Below the pieces are notes generated by a model, which was given only the letters and a program-made list of their open reading frames with translations, ran no database searches and was not told the DNA's origin. This document shows positions 26,437-35,700 of a stretch of 64,000 nt of DNA, one piece after another; position 1 is the stretch's first letter; each line of letters starts with the position of its first letter. The translations under genes were made by a program, and so were the position numbers. This stretch comes from Hyphomonadaceae bacterium. GTDB taxonomy: Bacteria > Pseudomonadota > Alphaproteobacteria > Caulobacterales > Aquidulcibacteraceae. The stretch covers positions 527,705 to 591,704 of the forward strand of contig JAHBYF010000003.1 in assembly GCA_019636095.1 (NCBI GenBank), in the 5' to 3' direction.

Positions 26437-27108
26437 ATGTCGATGGCCGCCGCTCTGATATTGCCGATAGTTTTCGCGCAGGCTGCTGGCGCGCCAAGCG
26501 GCGCCGTTGCCGAACGCTTCGCGCAATGCGTGGCGATGTCCCAACAAACTCCCGAGCGCGCGTATGAGGAGGCCATGGCGTGGGCCGCCGATACTCAATC
26601 CGTGTACGCTTATCGCTGCGCCGCCATGGCCCTTATTGAACAGGATCGCTTCGATGACGGCGCGACACGGCTGCAATCGCTGGCGAGCGCAGTGAACCCT
26701 GAAAACAACGGTCTGCGCGCTGAGTTGTGGTCACAGGCGGGAAACGCGTGGCTGCTGGCGCACGAACCCGGCAATGCGCGAAGCAATTTCACGCGCGCGA
26801 TCACGGCGCTGCAGAGTGACCCGCAGCAACTTCCAGACCTGCTTATTGATCGCGCCCGCGCCTACGCGATGGAGCGCGATTGGCGGCTTGCCGAAGAGGA
26901 TCTCTCGCGCTCGCTCGATATTCGCCCCGAGAATGCTCTGGCCTTGCGCCTGCGTGCGGCAGCGCGGATGAACCAGCGCTCGTTCGAGCTGGCCGAAGCC
27001 GATGCGCGCGCCGCTATCCGGCTGGAGCCCGGAAACCAGGACAACTTCCTGGTTCTAGGCGACATCCGTGAAAGCATTCGGATTGGCGCGCCGTTCGAGC
27101 GTAATTAG
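26437..27108 (+). CDS. Exported TPR protein
   Basis: From ATG 26437 (GGGAG about ten bases upstream) the 223-residue protein starts with a signal-like segment MSMAAALILPIVFAQAAGA. It contains three to four TPR units, for example LWSQAGNAWLLAHEPGNARSNFTRAI, DRARAYAMERDWRLAEEDLSRSLDIRP and LRLRAAARMNQRSFELAEADARAAIRLEP. It is probably periplasmic and a protein-binding scaffold. It follows the hydrolase by 76 bp on the same strand. The family beyond TPR is not recognised. Confidence 0.7.
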   Translation: MSMAAALILPIVFAQAAGAPSGAVAERFAQCVAMSQQTPERAYEEAMAWAADTQSVYAYRCAAMALIEQDRFDDGATRLQSLASAVNPENNGLRAELWSQAGNAWLLAHEPGNARSNFTRAITALQSDPQQLPDLLIDRARAYAMERDWRLAEEDLSRSLDIRPENALALRLRAAARMNQRSFELAEADARAAIRLEPGNQDNFLVLGDIRESIRIGAPFERN

Positions 27109-27187
27109 CGCTTCGCTTTTCTGCGACGGAATTCGCCGCTGCTCCCGTTTGTTCTGGGGCGAGGGCTCCTTCGACGGAGGCGACAAG

Positions 27188-27568
27188 GTGAATTTCAAGG
27201 CTATTCTATTGGGTGCGGTGGTGATGACGGCGGCCTGCGCCACACCTGCTGCCGCATGGACGCAACTGGGTGTCCGCGAAGTGAGCGACCGTACTGATCA
27301 TGACGTGATCGTCGTCGAGGGGCCCAGACGGTTTGAGCGCATCAAACTCTGCGTCTACCGCAACCCGGTTCACTTCTACGATCTTGACGTCTTCTATCGG
27401 AACGGCGGCCATCAGGACGTATCCGTCCGCTCCCGTATCAATCCGGGCCAGTGCACGCGCGCCATCGACCTCAACGGCGATGATCGAAACATCACCCGTG
27501 TCTCGATGGTCTATGAAGAGACCAGTTTTCGCCGGCGCACCGCAACCGTGCGGCTGTTTGGCGAATAG
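27188..27568 (+). CDS. Small secreted beta-rich protein (DUF2541-like)
   Basis: The 126-residue protein starts at GTG 27188, seven bases after GGAGG, with a signal peptide (NFKAILLGAVVMTAACATPAAA). The mature part WTQLGVREVSDRTDHDVIVVEG, KLCVYRNPVHFYDLDVFYRNGG and CTRAIDLNGDDRNITRVSMVYE resembles, by memory of the pattern, DUF2541-type proteins of unknown function. Two cysteines may pair. It ends immediately before the convergent lipoprotein gene. Confidence 0.65.
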   Translation: MNFKAILLGAVVMTAACATPAAAWTQLGVREVSDRTDHDVIVVEGPRRFERIKLCVYRNPVHFYDLDVFYRNGGHQDVSVRSRINPGQCTRAIDLNGDDRNITRVSMVYEETSFRRRTATVRLFGE

Positions 27569-28084
27569 CTATTGGTGAGAGGTGGCGTCCGCGTCGGGAG
27601 CGGCGGCGATCTGACGAAGATCCCAGCCTTCCCCGCGGATGTTGTCGACTTTCCAGCCATCGTCTTCCCAGACGAGATCATAGACGATGTCAGTTGGGGT
27701 CGCGGAATTCGTAAAGCTCACCCGCACAACCGCGTGACTGCCTTCGGTGATGGCCTCGTTGGCGACATTCAGATTGCTAAGCTGGTAGTCCTGCGCGCCG
27801 ATGAGCGGATCAAAATCCAGGATTGGTTCATTGATCTGTTGCGACCGCTGCGTCATTGCCGACAGTAATGCCCAGAGGCTACTCGACCAGGGCGCCTGAT
27901 CTTGGAATGACGGAAACTCCGCGTCAGGCGTCATGTATCGATCGTAAAGCGGGCGGATCACGGCGGCAGGATCGGTGACAGCGGACGAACCTGCAGCGGA
28001 CGCGCCCCCCTTTTCCGGTTGCGGAGGCGTGCACGCGGCGACAGCCGCAGCCGCCAAAGCCAACATCAGTTCGCGTCTGCGCAT
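27569..28084 (-). CDS. Lipoprotein, DUF3828-like
   Basis: The 171-residue protein has a signal with twin arginines and a lipobox (MRRRELMLALAAAAVAAC). The mature domain (AVIRPLYDRYM, ILDFDPLIGAQDY, HAVVRVSFTNSATPTDIVYDLVWEDDGWKVDNI) has the NTF2-like pattern of DUF3828 proteins, which are periplasmic and of unknown function. The next upstream gene on the strand is the rhodanese-like gene, 54 bp away. Confidence 0.75.
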   Translation of the reverse strand: MRRRELMLALAAAAVAACTPPQPEKGGASAAGSSAVTDPAAVIRPLYDRYMTPDAEFPSFQDQAPWSSSLWALLSAMTQRSQQINEPILDFDPLIGAQDYQLSNLNVANEAITEGSHAVVRVSFTNSATPTDIVYDLVWEDDGWKVDNIRGEGWDLRQIAAAPDADATSHQ

Positions 28085-28138
28085 TCCCGCCTCCTATTGC
28101 GGAGGCAGATAGCCGCAAATGCGCGAAAGGGCTAGGCG

Positions 28139-28642
28139 CTAGCTCCGCACCCAACCGACTGCGGGGTCGTTGAAATCGACCACGTCGCCCAGCTCATAGA
28201 TGTTGCGATAGCCGTAGCCATAGAGGTTGATGAAGGTCTGGATGTTGAGCGCCAGCTGCACGCGCTTCAGCAGGACCGGCTGGGCGTTGTTCGAGAAATT
28301 GTTGTTGCAGTAAATCAGAATGCGGACGTTCGGATCGCGTAGAACCGCACTCAAGGCTTGGTCAGTGAAATCCGTGAACGGCAGATTGATCGCGCCATCG
28401 ATGTGACCACCGGCAAAAGCATCCGCCGAGCGCGCATCCAAGATGATCGTGTTGGGCTCACGCGCCATGCGTTGAAAATCAGCAAGCGTGACAAGACGAT
28501 CCGCGCGGTAGGCTTCAACTTCGTGCGTAAGGTCACGAAAACCGGAATAGTCGATCTGCGTCGCAGTCTCCGGGGCCTTGTTCTGCGCGAGCGCACTCGC
28601 AGAAATCAGACCGACAGCAAAAGCCAACAGTGCAGCGCGCAT
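28139..28642 (-). CDS. Exported rhodanese-like domain protein
   Basis: The 167-residue protein has a Sec signal (MRAALLAFAVGLISASALA) and one rhodanese domain: TIILDARSADAFAGGHIDGAINLPF (the CH2-type region), then the active-site loop ILIYCNNNFSNNA with the catalytic cysteine. Rhodaneses transfer sulfane sulfur or bind other oxyanions. The unusual Asn-rich loop instead of C-x-x-G-x-R makes thiosulfate sulfurtransferase activity uncertain. It is expected in the periplasm. Confidence 0.8.
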   Translation of the reverse strand: MRAALLAFAVGLISASALAQNKAPETATQIDYSGFRDLTHEVEAYRADRLVTLADFQRMAREPNTIILDARSADAFAGGHIDGAINLPFTDFTDQALSAVLRDPNVRILIYCNNNFSNNAQPVLLKRVQLALNIQTFINLYGYGYRNIYELGDVVDFNDPAVGWVRS

Positions 28643-28728
28643 GAGATCCTCCTCCCGCGGGAGGCTAAAGGCTTTTGTGAAATCGGACGCCTCCCCTGTT
28701 CATGGGAGCAAGCGCGCGCTCTGAGTTC

Positions 28729-29004
28729 TTATTGCGGCGTGTTGTTGATGAAGGTGAGGAGATAGGGCGCGCCGACCATGATGAGGCCCCCGATCAGCAG
28801 GCCTACAGGCATCCCCATCAAGGCGCCCACATAAGCGTTGCCAAGACGCTCTCCCCAATCGAGGCCGCGCCCGCCAAGGCGAATCAGAAAGCCTAAGCCG
28901 CCGCCGACAAGCCCGCCGATCCCGCCGTAATTCCAGCCGAGCACACACAGCGCGACCATGCCGGCAAACGCCGCCAACACGAGCAAGAGCCTCAATCCGG
29001 TCAA
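28729..29004 (-). CDS. Small glycine-rich membrane protein
   Basis: The 91-residue protein has two or three hydrophobic helices (LRLLLVLAAFAGMVALCVLGW, GGIGGLVGGGLGFLI, VGALMGMPVGLLIGGLIMVG). The start is TTG 29004, nine bases after GGAG; the first in-frame ATG would remove part of the first helix. Glycine zippers suggest helix packing or oligomerisation. No known family is recognised. Confidence 0.55.
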   Translation of the reverse strand: MTGLRLLLVLAAFAGMVALCVLGWNYGGIGGLVGGGLGFLIRLGGRGLDWGERLGNAYVGALMGMPVGLLIGGLIMVGAPYLLTFINNTPQ

Positions 29005-29109
29005 GCAGGATCACTCCCATGCGGACGCTGGCCAGGGGGCCGTCCTCTCCGCGACTCCTTTGACGTGTGTCCCCTAGCCAACGCAAGCGTTAGAGGCGCC
29101 GCAGGGCCC

Positions 29110-30132
29110 TCAGAGCCGCTGTTCAGGGTGGTGAGCCCCGCCATTTGGCGTCGGCGTTGGCGCTGGCGCCACACGACGAGCAAGTGCGTCGCGCTGAGCC
29201 GCAGCGCCGATCAAACCAAGCTCCTGCGGCGTAAGCACCAGAAGTTGGCCGGATGCTGCGAGCGCTTCGGCGATGTTCTGGCGCGTCTGCATGTCCATGA
29301 GCGAGAGCAACGCCGACAGCGCCGCGGGATCGCGGTTCTTGAACACATCAGCCAGCTGATCGATTTGCTGCGGCCGCAAGGTGAGCACGCCGGCGGCGCG
29401 TGAGAGCGCGCGCGCGGCCGCCTGTTGCTCTGGCGTGGCGTTGGGCGGAAGCGCAGGAGCGCTTCCAACCGACAAAGCCGGGGTCGCGAATTCGTCGGGT
29501 TGTGTGAACGTAAAGTTCGCCGTGTGGAAGCGAACACCGAGCGCCATGCCGCGTTCGCCCGCCTCGTCACCCTCATCCTCGTCCCGGCGCAACCGCTCAA
29601 TAGCGCCACGTTCTACTTCTTGCAGCGAGGTACGCAGGTCTTCATCGTTGCGCTTGCCGATTTCGGCGCGAAAGGCGCTTTGAATGCGGCTTTCCATTGC
29701 CAAAGAAAATTCCTGAATCTCGTAAACATGCTTCAGAAGCGCGCGATTCAGGCTGAACTGTACGCGCGCATCGACGACCACTTTGTGTGCATCCGCAGTT
29801 ACGGCTTCGAATGGCAGCGGCGCGCAATAGTGCGGACGCAAATTGATCGCACCCGTGCGCGGGTCCATCAACTTAACCGTGCGCCTGCCACCAGTTGTGG
29901 GATCGAGCGCAACAAATTCGATGTGCGGCGCCGTGGGCCCGCGCACCACATTCTCTTCCCAGTCCCAGAGCACGACTTTGCCATCAAGCGCACGGCGGAA
30001 GCCGCGTTCGTCTTGGGTCATGTAGGTGAGGTCGTAGCGCGCCTCGTAGTAGCGGCGCCAAATGTAGAAAACCGCCGCGAGTAAAATCACGCCAACGAGT
30101 GCAGCTATGGAAATTATCAGCGCCAACGACAT
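29110..30132 (-). CDS. SPFH/band 7-like membrane protein
   Basis: The 340-residue protein has one N-terminal membrane helix (about 3-24) followed by RRYYEARYDLTYM and an SPFH/band 7-like domain (about 85-220). In that domain VTADAHKVVVDARVQFSLNR and a coiled EIQEFSLAMESRIQSAFRAEIG are the recognisable stretches. A low-complexity Ala/Pro C-terminus ends PAPTPTPNGGAHHPEQRL. SPFH proteins form oligomeric rings that organise membranes or hold proteases. ATG 30132 is chosen over GTG 30144. It lies 83 bp downstream of the transglycosylase gene. Confidence 0.7.
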   Translation of the reverse strand: MSLALIISIAALVGVILLAAVFYIWRRYYEARYDLTYMTQDERGFRRALDGKVVLWDWEENVVRGPTAPHIEFVALDPTTGGRRTVKLMDPRTGAINLRPHYCAPLPFEAVTADAHKVVVDARVQFSLNRALLKHVYEIQEFSLAMESRIQSAFRAEIGKRNDEDLRTSLQEVERGAIERLRRDEDEGDEAGERGMALGVRFHTANFTFTQPDEFATPALSVGSAPALPPNATPEQQAAARALSRAAGVLTLRPQQIDQLADVFKNRDPAALSALLSLMDMQTRQNIAEALAASGQLLVLTPQELGLIGAAAQRDALARRVAPAPTPTPNGGAHHPEQRL

Positions 30133-30215
30133 GGCGAACCCCACTTATTGTGACAGCAGAACGAGCCTAGCCCACCCGGATGCTCGTTGCAGCCCCCATG
30201 CGCCGATAGCGCGAA

Positions 30216-31490
30216 TTAGCCGGCGGCGGGCCGATCCATAGCGAGCGCGCATGACGCAGCCCCCGAGGTGCGAACATTGCGCGCTCGCGCCACGATTGTG
30301 GCTGAACGGCCTCGCACATAGGGGCCCGGATTGTCCGCACGCCAGCGGTTGGGGCTCGGCAGCACGGCAGCGAGACGCGCCGCTTGCAGTGGCGTGAGAT
30401 CGGCAGCGGACACGCCGAAACGCGCGCGCGCGGCCGCTTCGATGCCGAAGTTACCGTCACCCCATTCGATATTGTTCAGATACGCTTCCATAATACGGCG
30501 TTTCGGCCACATGAATTCGATCAGCGCCGTGAAATACGTCTCGAAGCCTTTGCGTACCCAGCCCCGGTCGGGCCAAAGGAAAAGATTCTTCGCGGTTTGC
30601 TGGCTGATTGTTGAGCCGCCACGCAGCGAGCGTCCGCGCCGATTAGACTCGAGCGCATCTTGGATCGCCCCGATGTCGAAGCCGTCGTGCGTGCAGAAAT
30701 TTGCGTCTTCGGCAGCAATCACCGCGCGCACTATGTGCGGCGACATGCGATTGAGTGGAACTGGATAATGACGAATTGTCTGCCCTTCCGCCGCTCGCTG
30801 CATCATCAGCACAGTCGATGGCGGTTCGACAAACAAGTACACAAGCGCCCACGTCACTGGCGCGACAACAAACGCGATAAACAATACGCTGATGCTGGTG
30901 ATGAAGAGGCCGTAGCGTTTGCGGCGCTTGATGCGGCCGAGATCGAGATCGAGGTTGCGTTTTGCGTCTCGACGCCGCTGTCGGTCACCTGGACGCGACG
31001 GCGGCTCCGGCATCGGAATTTCCGGCTCGCCAAACAAGTATTCTGCTTCTTCGAATACTGAGCGCTGTGGCTCCGGCTCACGCGTGTGCGATGATTCGTA
31101 GGTGCGTTCGATCTCGGCCAAAGGTTCTTCGTGTAACTGCTCCGCCGCGGCTTCGTGAACGCGCGGCGGCGATCCGGCGACCGCGGGCGGCGCTGGCTGG
31201 GCGTAGACCGGGGGCGACGGCTCGGGTTCGGCGTAGGCCTCTGGTTCGGATGGCGTCTCGGAGACTTCGCCGGGGGGCAGTTCGGACTCGTCGATCTGTG
31301 CGGACTCGGGAAGCGGCGGCGACTCTAAGGTAGGTTCGGCTGCCTCGATGTCGGATGAGTTCGCCACTTGCGCCTCGTCTCGCGGCGGCTCCAAGTTTTC
31401 AATTTGCGGTTCGGCCGCTGCGCTCTCTTCCGCGCGCGGTTCGGGCGTGGCGTCGCCGTCGTCCTTCGGCTTTTCCTCTTCCGGGTTCAT
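30216..31490 (-). CDS. mtgA: Monofunctional peptidoglycan transglycosylase with long acidic N-terminus
   Basis: The 424-residue protein polymerises lipid II glycan strands at the inner membrane. The first 165 residues or so are Pro/Glu-rich and probably disordered in the cytoplasm, followed by a basic RKR patch and a membrane helix (about 195-220). The GT51 domain shows [15 protein letters not shown] (catalytic Glu261), [15 protein letters not shown] and [15 protein letters not shown]. Most MtgA proteins are about 230-250 residues, so the N-terminal extension is unusual. ATG 31490 overlaps the queG stop (ATGA). No transpeptidase domain is present. Confidence 0.88.
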   Translation of the reverse strand: MNPEEEKPKDDGDATPEPRAEESAAAEPQIENLEPPRDEAQVANSSDIEAAEPTLESPPLPESAQIDESELPPGEVSETPSEPEAYAEPEPSPPVYAQPAPPAVAGSPPRVHEAAAEQLHEEPLAEIERTYESSHTREPEPQRSVFEEAEYLFGEPEIPMPEPPSRPGDRQRRRDAKRNLDLDLGRIKRRKRYGLFITSISVLFIAFVVAPVTWALVYLFVEPPSTVLMMQRAAEGQTIRHYPVPLNRMSPHIVRAVIAAEDANFCTHDGFDIGAIQDALESNRRGRSLRGGSTISQQTAKNLFLWPDRGWVRKGFETYFTALIEFMWPKRRIMEAYLNNIEWGDGNFGIEAAARARFGVSAADLTPLQAARLAAVLPSPNRWRADNPGPYVRGRSATIVARARNVRTSGAASCALAMDRPAAG

Positions 31491-32581
31491 GCGTCCCATT
31501 CCTGAGCCACGCTATCGTCCCCTTCGCGCGGCGCTCGGTCCGATTTGAGGCGCTCGAACGCCTCCACGTCAAGCAACTGCCGCGCAGCCCACACGGCTAT
31601 TCCGCGCACAAGTGGGGATGAATCCATTGTGAGGCGCTCCACGACGGGCGCGAGCGCGGCGTCGCCGCTATTACCAATTGCGCAAGCGACGTTTCGCACG
31701 AAGCGATCGCGGCCGGTTCGCTTTACTGGCGTACCGGCAAAACGCTGGCGAAAAGCTGGATCGTCAAGCTCAGCAAGTTCGGCTAGCGGTGTCAGTCTCA
31801 AGTCATCGCGCATCGCCAGTCGCGTTTCACGGGCGGCTTCTGCGAACTTGTTCCACGGACACACCGCCAAACAATCGTCGCAGCCGAAGATGCGATTGCC
31901 GAGCGCCTCACGAAACTCGCGCGGGATTTGGCCTTTATGCTCGATCGTCAAGTAAGCTAGGCAGCGCCGCGCATCGAGCTGGTATGGCGCCGGGAACGCG
32001 TTCGTCGGGCAAACGTCGAGACACGCCCGGCACGAACCGCAATGATCCTCTTCCGATTCATCAGGTTCGATTTCTGCAGCAGTCAGAATGGCGCCAAGAA
32101 ACAACCACGAACCGTGCGTGCGCGAGACAAGATTGGTGTGCTTGCCTTGCCAGCCGATGCCCGCGCGCTGGGCTAACGGCTTTTCCATGAGCGGCGCAGT
32201 GTCGACAAAAACCTTCACCTCCGCGCCGGCCTCCCGCGCGAGCCATTGCGCCAATTGCTTCAACTTGCCTTTGACCACGTCGTGGTAGTCACGCCGCGCC
32301 GCATATGCGGAAACGATGCCGCTGCTCTTTTGCTGTAGCAACGCGATGGCGTCGTCGGCGCTGGCGTAGCTTTGCCCAACCAGAATCGCACTGCGCGCTT
32401 CCGGCCACAATGCTTGCGGATGTTCGCGACGGTATTGCGCCATCCAGTCCATATCGCCGTGGCGGCCTTCGTCCAGAAATTCGCGGAGTTGCGCACCAGC
32501 CGGCCACGCATCGCGCGCGGACGCGACGCCAATCGCGTCGAAGCCGATCAAGGCGGCGCGTTGTCTAAGCTCAGTAGTCAC
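31487..32581 (-). CDS. queG: Epoxyqueuosine reductase
   Basis: The 364-residue cobalamin- and Fe-S-dependent enzyme performs the last step of queuosine synthesis on tRNA. It shows the catalytic aspartate in [15 protein letters not shown] (D128), [11 protein letters not shown], and two 4Fe-4S motifs, [12 protein letters not shown] (181-192) and CDDCLAVCP (234-242). A HEAT-like C-terminal segment ([13 protein letters not shown]) precedes the end. The start is GTG 32581. The stop overlaps the transglycosylase start. Confidence 0.95.
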   Translation of the reverse strand: MTTELRQRAALIGFDAIGVASARDAWPAGAQLREFLDEGRHGDMDWMAQYRREHPQALWPEARSAILVGQSYASADDAIALLQQKSSGIVSAYAARRDYHDVVKGKLKQLAQWLAREAGAEVKVFVDTAPLMEKPLAQRAGIGWQGKHTNLVSRTHGSWLFLGAILTAAEIEPDESEEDHCGSCRACLDVCPTNAFPAPYQLDARRCLAYLTIEHKGQIPREFREALGNRIFGCDDCLAVCPWNKFAEAARETRLAMRDDLRLTPLAELAELDDPAFRQRFAGTPVKRTGRDRFVRNVACAIGNSGDAALAPVVERLTMDSSPLVRGIAVWAARQLLDVEAFERLKSDRAPREGDDSVAQEWDA

Positions 32582-32738
32582 CGCCGCGATATTGCGCAGA
32601 AGCGCCGCTAGGTCGATGCGTCAGTGCAAATTCTGCGCGTTCAAGTCAGTGGCGTGATCGCCGGCGCAAGTTGAGCGCGGTGTCGGGCCCCCACCGAGCG
32701 CGCGGACGGTAGCAAAGGCCACGCGCCTGCCTCCACCC

Positions 32739-35700
32739 TCAGGCGGCAGCCGTGGCGGCGGGCTGATCGCTCAGCGCGTGCCGAAGATGCGGCAACATCT
32801 CCTTCGGGCAGATCTGCCAGAACTGCGCGCGCGCCGCTTCCCAGTGCGCCGTCAGCTGCGCAGCGCGCGGCGAGCCGGTGCGTTTGGCTTGATCAGTCAC
32901 CAGCGCCTTCAGCACTTTCTCCCAGTGCGCCGACGCCAATCGTTGCCAGACAACGGAGTCCGGGTTGACGCGCTCCGTGAATGAACCATCCTCGTCGTAG
33001 ACGAAAGCCATCCCGCCAGACATGCCGGCGCCAAAATTGTCGCCGACACCACCGAGGATCGCGACCGTCCCGCCGGTCATGTATTCGCAGGCGTTGGCGC
33101 CGGCGCCCTCGACGACAGCGGTTGCGCCCGAATTGCGCACCGCAAAGCGTTCGCCAGCAAGCCCGGCTGCAAACAGCCTGCCGGCGGTGGCGCCATAGAG
33201 GCACGTATTACCGATGATGGCCCCCGGCTCCTCGCCCTGCGGCGGCCGCAGCGTGATGAGACCGCCACTGAGGCCCTTGCCGACGTAATCGTTCGCGTCA
33301 CCGGTAACGTCGAGCGCGATGCCTTGTACGAGCCAAGCACCGAGACTTTGACCGCAGGAGCCGCGCAGCTTCACGGAAAGCTGTCCTTCCGGCAGCACGT
33401 CCTGCCCCACGCGGCGCGTGACGAGCGCCGAAGCGCGCGTGCCGATCGCGCGTTGGGTGTTGCGAACATTGAAGACCAGTTGTTTCTTCTCGCCTCGCTC
33501 GAAGAAGCCCGGCGCCTGATCGATGAATTCGTGATCGAGGGCCTGCGGCGGCTCGTTGCGGCCGAGCTGCGTGCAATAGCTCGGGTACGGGCTATCGACG
33601 CGCACGAGCAGCGGATTGAGGTCAAGATCATCAAGGTGCTCGCTGCCGCGGCTGATCTGCTCAATGAGATCGGTGCGGCCAATAATGTCTTCGAGACGCC
33701 GGAAGCCAATCATGGCAAGAATTTCGCGTACTTCCTCGGCGATGAAGCTCATCAAGTTCACGACCTTATCGGGCGTGCCAGTGAACTTTTGCCGAAGCGC
33801 CTCGTCTTGCGTGCAAACACCCACCGGGCACGTGTTGGAATGGCACTGGCGCACCATGAGGCAACCCATGGCGACAAGTGAGGCTGTGCCAATGCCGAAC
33901 TCCTCCGCGCCGAGAATAGCGGCGACGATGACATCGCGGCCCGTGCGTATGCCGCCATCGGTGCGCAGCCGCACGCGGTGGCGAAGATTGTTGAGCATCA
34001 AGGTCTGATGCGCTTCAGCGAGACCCATTTCCCACGGGATGCCGGCGTATTTGATCGAGGTTTGCGGACTGGCGCCGGTGCCGCCGACATGGCCGGAGAT
34101 GAGAATGGTGTCGGCGCCGGCCTTCGCGACGCCCGCAGCGACCGCGCCGATTCCGGACTGCGCGACGAGCTTTACACATACGCGCGCAACCGGGTTGATC
34201 TGCTTCAAATCATAGATGAGCTGGGCGAGATCTTCGATCGAGTAGATGTCATGGTGTGGCGGCGGGCTGATCAACATCACGCCTGGCGTTGCGTGTCGGA
34301 GCCGCGCGATGAGTTCTGTAACTTTGAAGCCCGGCAACTGGCCGCCTTCGCCAGGCTTGGCGCCTTGAGCGACCTTGATTTCAATTTCGCGGCATTGGTT
34401 CAGATATTCCGCCGTGACGCCGAAACGGCCCGACGCAATTTGCTTTACGGCAGAGTTTGCATCGTCACCATTAGGTAGCGGCTTGTAGCGCTCGGGATCT
34501 TCGCCACCTTCTCCGCTGACGCTGCGCGCGCCAATGCGGTTCATCGCAATGTTCAACGCGCCGTGTGCTTCCGGAGAAAGCGCACCCATGCTCATGCCGG
34601 GCGTCAGGAAGCGCTTGCGGATGTCGTTGACACTCTCGACTTCAGCGATTGGCGTCGGGTTCAGCTTTTCTTCGCGGACTTCGAGCAAATCGCGAAGCTG
34701 GATCGGCTGATCCAGGCGACGCTCGCGGATAAACTCGGAATATTTGCGGTACGTCTTGTAGTCACCGGTATCGCAGGCGTGCTGAAGCTGGTGGATCGAA
34801 TCCGCTTCGAGAGCGTGGCGTTCGCCGCGCGCGCGATATCTGTACTGACCGCCAATCGGGAGCGCCGTCAGAGTTTCGTCATGGGCTTTTGAATGCTGAT
34901 CCGAGGCTTCGAGCGCCAGGCCTGAAAGGCCAATACCAGAGATGCGGCTAGTAAGGCCGGGGAAGAATTCATCGACCAGCGCACGCGACAAGCCAATGGC
35001 CTCGAAGTTCAGCCCACCGCGGTAGGATGAGATCACCGAGATTCCCATTTTCGAGATGATCTTCAGCAATCCTGCTTCGAGGGCGGCGCGATAATTCGCA
35101 GCTGCTTCTTCGACGGTCAGTTTTCCCGCTAAACCGCGCGCCACCCGATCAGCGATCGTCTCCAGCGCCAGATAGGGATTCACAGTCGTCGCGCCGCATC
35201 CGATCAGCACAGCGGCGTAATGCGGATCGAGGCACTCAGACGCGCGCACCGTCAGCGAGCAATAGGTGCGAAGCCCTTTCGCTACGAGATGTGAATGCAC
35301 AGCACTGACCGCAAGGATCATCGGACAACCGATGCGGTCGGGGCCTTGCTGCCTGTCGGTCAACACGACGTGCGAGCGTTTGTAGAACGACACCGCCTGC
35401 TCAGCCTCAGCCTGAATGCGAACGAGCGCCTTGCGCAAGGTTGCACCGGAATCTTCACCCGGCTCCGGCGCCGGGAAAGTGCAATCAATGCGCGCCACGT
35501 CATCACGCATCTCGCGCATCATGCGCGTATACATCCCGTTGGTCAGTATCGGGCTAGAGAGCACATAGACGCGCGATTGAGTTTCGTCCTGCGCAAGGAT
35601 GTTGCCAAGGTTTTTGAAACGCGTCGTTAGCGTCATCACCCGGCCTTCACGCAGCGGATCGATCGGCGGGTTGGTGACTTGGCTAAAGTTCTGCCGGAAG

